A stretch of DNA of 7,905 nucleotides from NCBI GenBank assembly GCA_020058145.1, contig JAGVEP010000164.1:1-7905 (forward strand). Direction: 5' to 3'. The stretch is from Phycisphaerae bacterium. GTDB lineage: Bacteria > Planctomycetota > Phycisphaerae > UBA1845 > Fen-1342. The notes beneath the pieces are model-generated. The model did no database searches and had not been told where the DNA came from. It saw only the letters and a program-made list of their open reading frames with translations. Of this stretch, positions 6,458 through 7,905 are shown in pieces. A program made the translations under genes and the position numbers. How positions within the stretch are numbered: position 1 is the first letter of the stretch; each line of letters begins with the position of its first letter.

Positions 6458-6487
6458 ATCATACCGCCGCCCGAGCCGGCTCGTCAA
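6458..6487 (-). promoter_or_regulatory. Candidate sigma70-type promoter of the three-gene unit
   Basis: On the minus strand TTGACG (6482-6487, 5 of 6 matches) and TATGAT (6458-6463, 5 of 6) are 18 bases apart. Predicted start of transcription is near 6451, giving a leader of about 49 bases before the GTG. A 12-base perfect palindrome CGAGCCGGCTCG (6472-6483) lies in the spacer and touches the -35 box. This is the best promoter match in the window. Confidence 0.6.
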
Positions 6488-6710
6488 GTGAATTCGTGAG
6501 CCCTGGGCAACGTGCGCGCTCCCGCAATCCAGCCTCTTCCCGACCTGCCGCCCCCGCGCGCCTCGCCACGAGAAACAGCACGGCCAACATTAGCCCAGGC
6601 TACCCAGTTCGGAGGCCCAGTTCGCCGACGGGTCACCGAACGATACAATTCGCAGCAGTGGATGTGTTCACCGCCATCCGCACCGATCCGCGTCTCGAAG
6701 AGCTGACCCG

Positions 6711-6724
6711 GCCGCTTTCGCGGC
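6711..6724 (-). terminator. Weak hairpin after carA
   Basis: On the minus strand GCCGC, a GAAA loop and GCGGC form a 5-bp stem starting eight bases after the carA stop. There is no U-run. The position is right for transcription termination, but the structure is short. Confidence 0.25.
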
Positions 6725-6732
6725 GCTCGCGA

Positions 6733-7875
6733 TCACACCAGGATACCGGCATCGATGGCCTGCCGCGCAGCTACCGCGGTCGCGAAACGTTTGAACAGGT
6801 AGCCCGCATCGTGTGGCCCCGGGCTGGCCTCGGGATGGAATTGGACGGCCATGAGCCGCAAGTCGCCGTGTACAAACCCCTCCAAGCTGCCGTCGTTGAG
6901 GTTCACGTGCGTGACGGCCCCGCCCACGCGGAGCAGCGATTCGGCATCCACGGCGAAGCCGTGGTTCTGGCTGGTGATCTCGACGCGTCCGGCCGGCCGG
7001 TTATACACCGGGAGATTGGCTCCATGGTGGCCAAAACCGAGTTTGTACGTCGTGGCGCCCAGGGCCAAGGCGAGAAGCTGGTGACCGAGGCAGATGCCGA
7101 ACATCGGCAGCGTGCCAAGCAGCTCGCGGACCATCCCGGTCGTGCCGGTGACGGCGGCCGGATCGCCGGGGCCGTTTCCGAGCAGCAGTCCATCCGGCTG
7201 GAGCGCGCGGACCTCGTCGGCGGTCGCGCTGGCCGGCACATATGTCACCTGGCAGCCTGCCTGGGCAAGCAGCCGCAGGATGTTGTGCTTGATGCCACAA
7301 TCCACGGCCACGATATGACGGCCCGGCGTGCTCTCGGTACTGGCCGCAGCTTGCGACCACAAGCCCGCCGCACGGGGCGCGACGCGCTGCACGAGATTGG
7401 CGCCGGTCATGGGCTCGGCCGCACGGGCGCGGCGCACCAGTTCGAGATCGTCCAGGATCTCCGTTGACAGCACGCCGCGCTGCGCCCCCTGCAGGCGAAT
7501 GCGCCGCGTGAGGGCGCGCGTATCGACTCCGACCAGGCCCAGGACGTCGTGTTCCGACAGGAATTCGGGCAGTGCGCGGGTGGCGCGCCAGTTGCTCGGC
7601 CGGCGGGGCAGCTCCTTCAGCACGACCCCGGAAAGGTGCGGGTGCGGCGCCTCGAAATCCTCGGGATTCGTGCCGTAATTGCCCTGTAGTGGGAACGTCA
7701 TCGTGACGATCTGCCCGCAGTAGGAGGGATCGGTGAAGATTTCCTGGTAGCCCGTCATGGCGGTGTTGAAGACGACTTCGCCGGTCCGCGTTCCCGTGGC
7801 TCCGCAGGCAACCCCCGTGAAAACGGAGCCGTCCTCGAGGGCGAGCTTGGCCGGCTGGCTGTTGGGAGCGCTCAT
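6733..7875 (-). CDS. carA: Carbamoyl-phosphate synthase small (glutaminase) subunit
   Basis: This 380-residue protein matches the usual CarA length. It hydrolyses glutamine and passes ammonia to the large subunit CarB, which makes carbamoyl phosphate for pyrimidine and arginine synthesis in the cytoplasm. The N-terminal CarA domain begins with LALEDGSVFTG (11-21) and contains the hallmark GEVVFNTAMTGYQEIFTDPS (32-51) and GVDTRALTRRIR (116-127). The C-terminal class I glutamine amidotransferase domain (about 187-370) carries DCGIKHNILR (192-201), GNGPGDP (233-239), the nucleophile C262 in GICLGHQ (260-266), and H347/E349 in FHPEA (346-350), completing the catalytic triad. The ATG at 7875 has GGAGG (7883-7887) seven bases upstream. 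No carB follows: the next gene downstream is the unrelated 507-residue protein after a 330-base gap. What lies upstream is outside the window. Identification is secure. Confidence 0.97.
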   Translation of the reverse strand: MSAPNSQPAKLALEDGSVFTGVACGATGTRTGEVVFNTAMTGYQEIFTDPSYCGQIVTMTFPLQGNYGTNPEDFEAPHPHLSGVVLKELPRRPSNWRATRALPEFLSEHDVLGLVGVDTRALTRRIRLQGAQRGVLSTEILDDLELVRRARAAEPMTGANLVQRVAPRAAGLWSQAAASTESTPGRHIVAVDCGIKHNILRLLAQAGCQVTYVPASATADEVRALQPDGLLLGNGPGDPAAVTGTTGMVRELLGTLPMFGICLGHQLLALALGATTYKLGFGHHGANLPVYNRPAGRVEITSQNHGFAVDAESLLRVGGAVTHVNLNDGSLEGFVHGDLRLMAVQFHPEASPGPHDAGYLFKRFATAVAARQAIDAGILV

Positions 7876-7905
7876 GCGCGTTCCTCCGCGGCGCGCGCCG
7901 GGATG

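Larger units (their letters stand above)
6403..6732. other. 330-bp intergenic region between carA and the three-gene unit
   Basis: Besides the promoter, ribosome binding site and a weak hairpin listed separately, about 200 bases (6490-6700) show no convincing gene, tRNA or repeat. The longest minus-strand frame noted there is an ATG at 6590 to a stop at 6459 (43 residues), without a Shine-Dalgarno sequence and running into the promoter; I do not call it. Confidence 0.6.

Noticed and set aside
6459..6590. 43-residue minus-strand frame starting MLAVLFLVARR
   Set aside because: No Shine-Dalgarno, and its stop codon lies inside the -10 box of the best promoter. Too little to call a gene.
6621..6649. 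Plus-strand promoter-like pair TTCGCC and TACAAT, 17 bases apart
   Set aside because: The -35 matches only 3 of 6 positions and nothing is encoded downstream on the plus strand; antisense transcription into carA is possible but unsupported.
6496..7467. Plus-strand open frame (323 residues) opposite carA
   Set aside because: carA on the minus strand is unambiguous with a full catalytic triad; this frame is a GC-driven antisense shadow.

Overview
The window most likely comes from a high-GC planctomycete or a close relative. The main reason is two secreted proteins carrying short dockerin-like repeats of the style common in that phylum: one with 'DFDDISPFV' loops at its C-terminus, and one with a paired acidic-loop module followed by 'TGP' residues. 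Strong Shine-Dalgarno sequences precede four of the genes. No rRNA, tRNA, CRISPR array, insertion sequence or attachment site was found.

Layout from left to right. (1) Positions 1-747 (+) hold the 3' end of a gene for an acidic/basic coiled-coil protein whose start lies outside the window. It converges on the next gene, with a 7-bp GC hairpin in the 41-bp gap. (2) Positions 3311-789 (-) hold a probable two-gene operon: a PAP2-family membrane phosphatase followed by an ArnT/PMT-like polyprenyl-phosphate-dependent glycosyltransferase, behind a reasonable sigma70-type promoter. (3) Positions 3549-3396 (-) hold the first 50 codons of a short-chain dehydrogenase, ending in a stop codon; this is probably a remnant. 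(4) Positions 6402-3638 (-) hold a tightly spaced three-gene unit: a 507-residue composite protein (secreted beta-rich part, dockerin-like pair, membrane segment, then a domain with a degenerate zincin-like SEWQH motif), a 128-residue membrane protein overlapping it by ATGA, and a small secreted dockerin-repeat protein. A good promoter with a palindrome in its spacer lies upstream. (5) Positions 7875-6733 (-) hold a complete carA (carbamoyl-phosphate synthase small subunit).

The PAP2/glycosyltransferase pair fits envelope glycan or lipid modification: the transferase would use a lipid-phosphate-linked sugar and the phosphatase would handle lipid phosphates or pyrophosphates. The three-gene unit has a visibly lower GC content than carA and looks like lineage-specific envelope genes of unknown role. 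It is the least explained part of the window. I do not see convincing evidence for a complete new system; the composite protein is the best candidate for follow-up.
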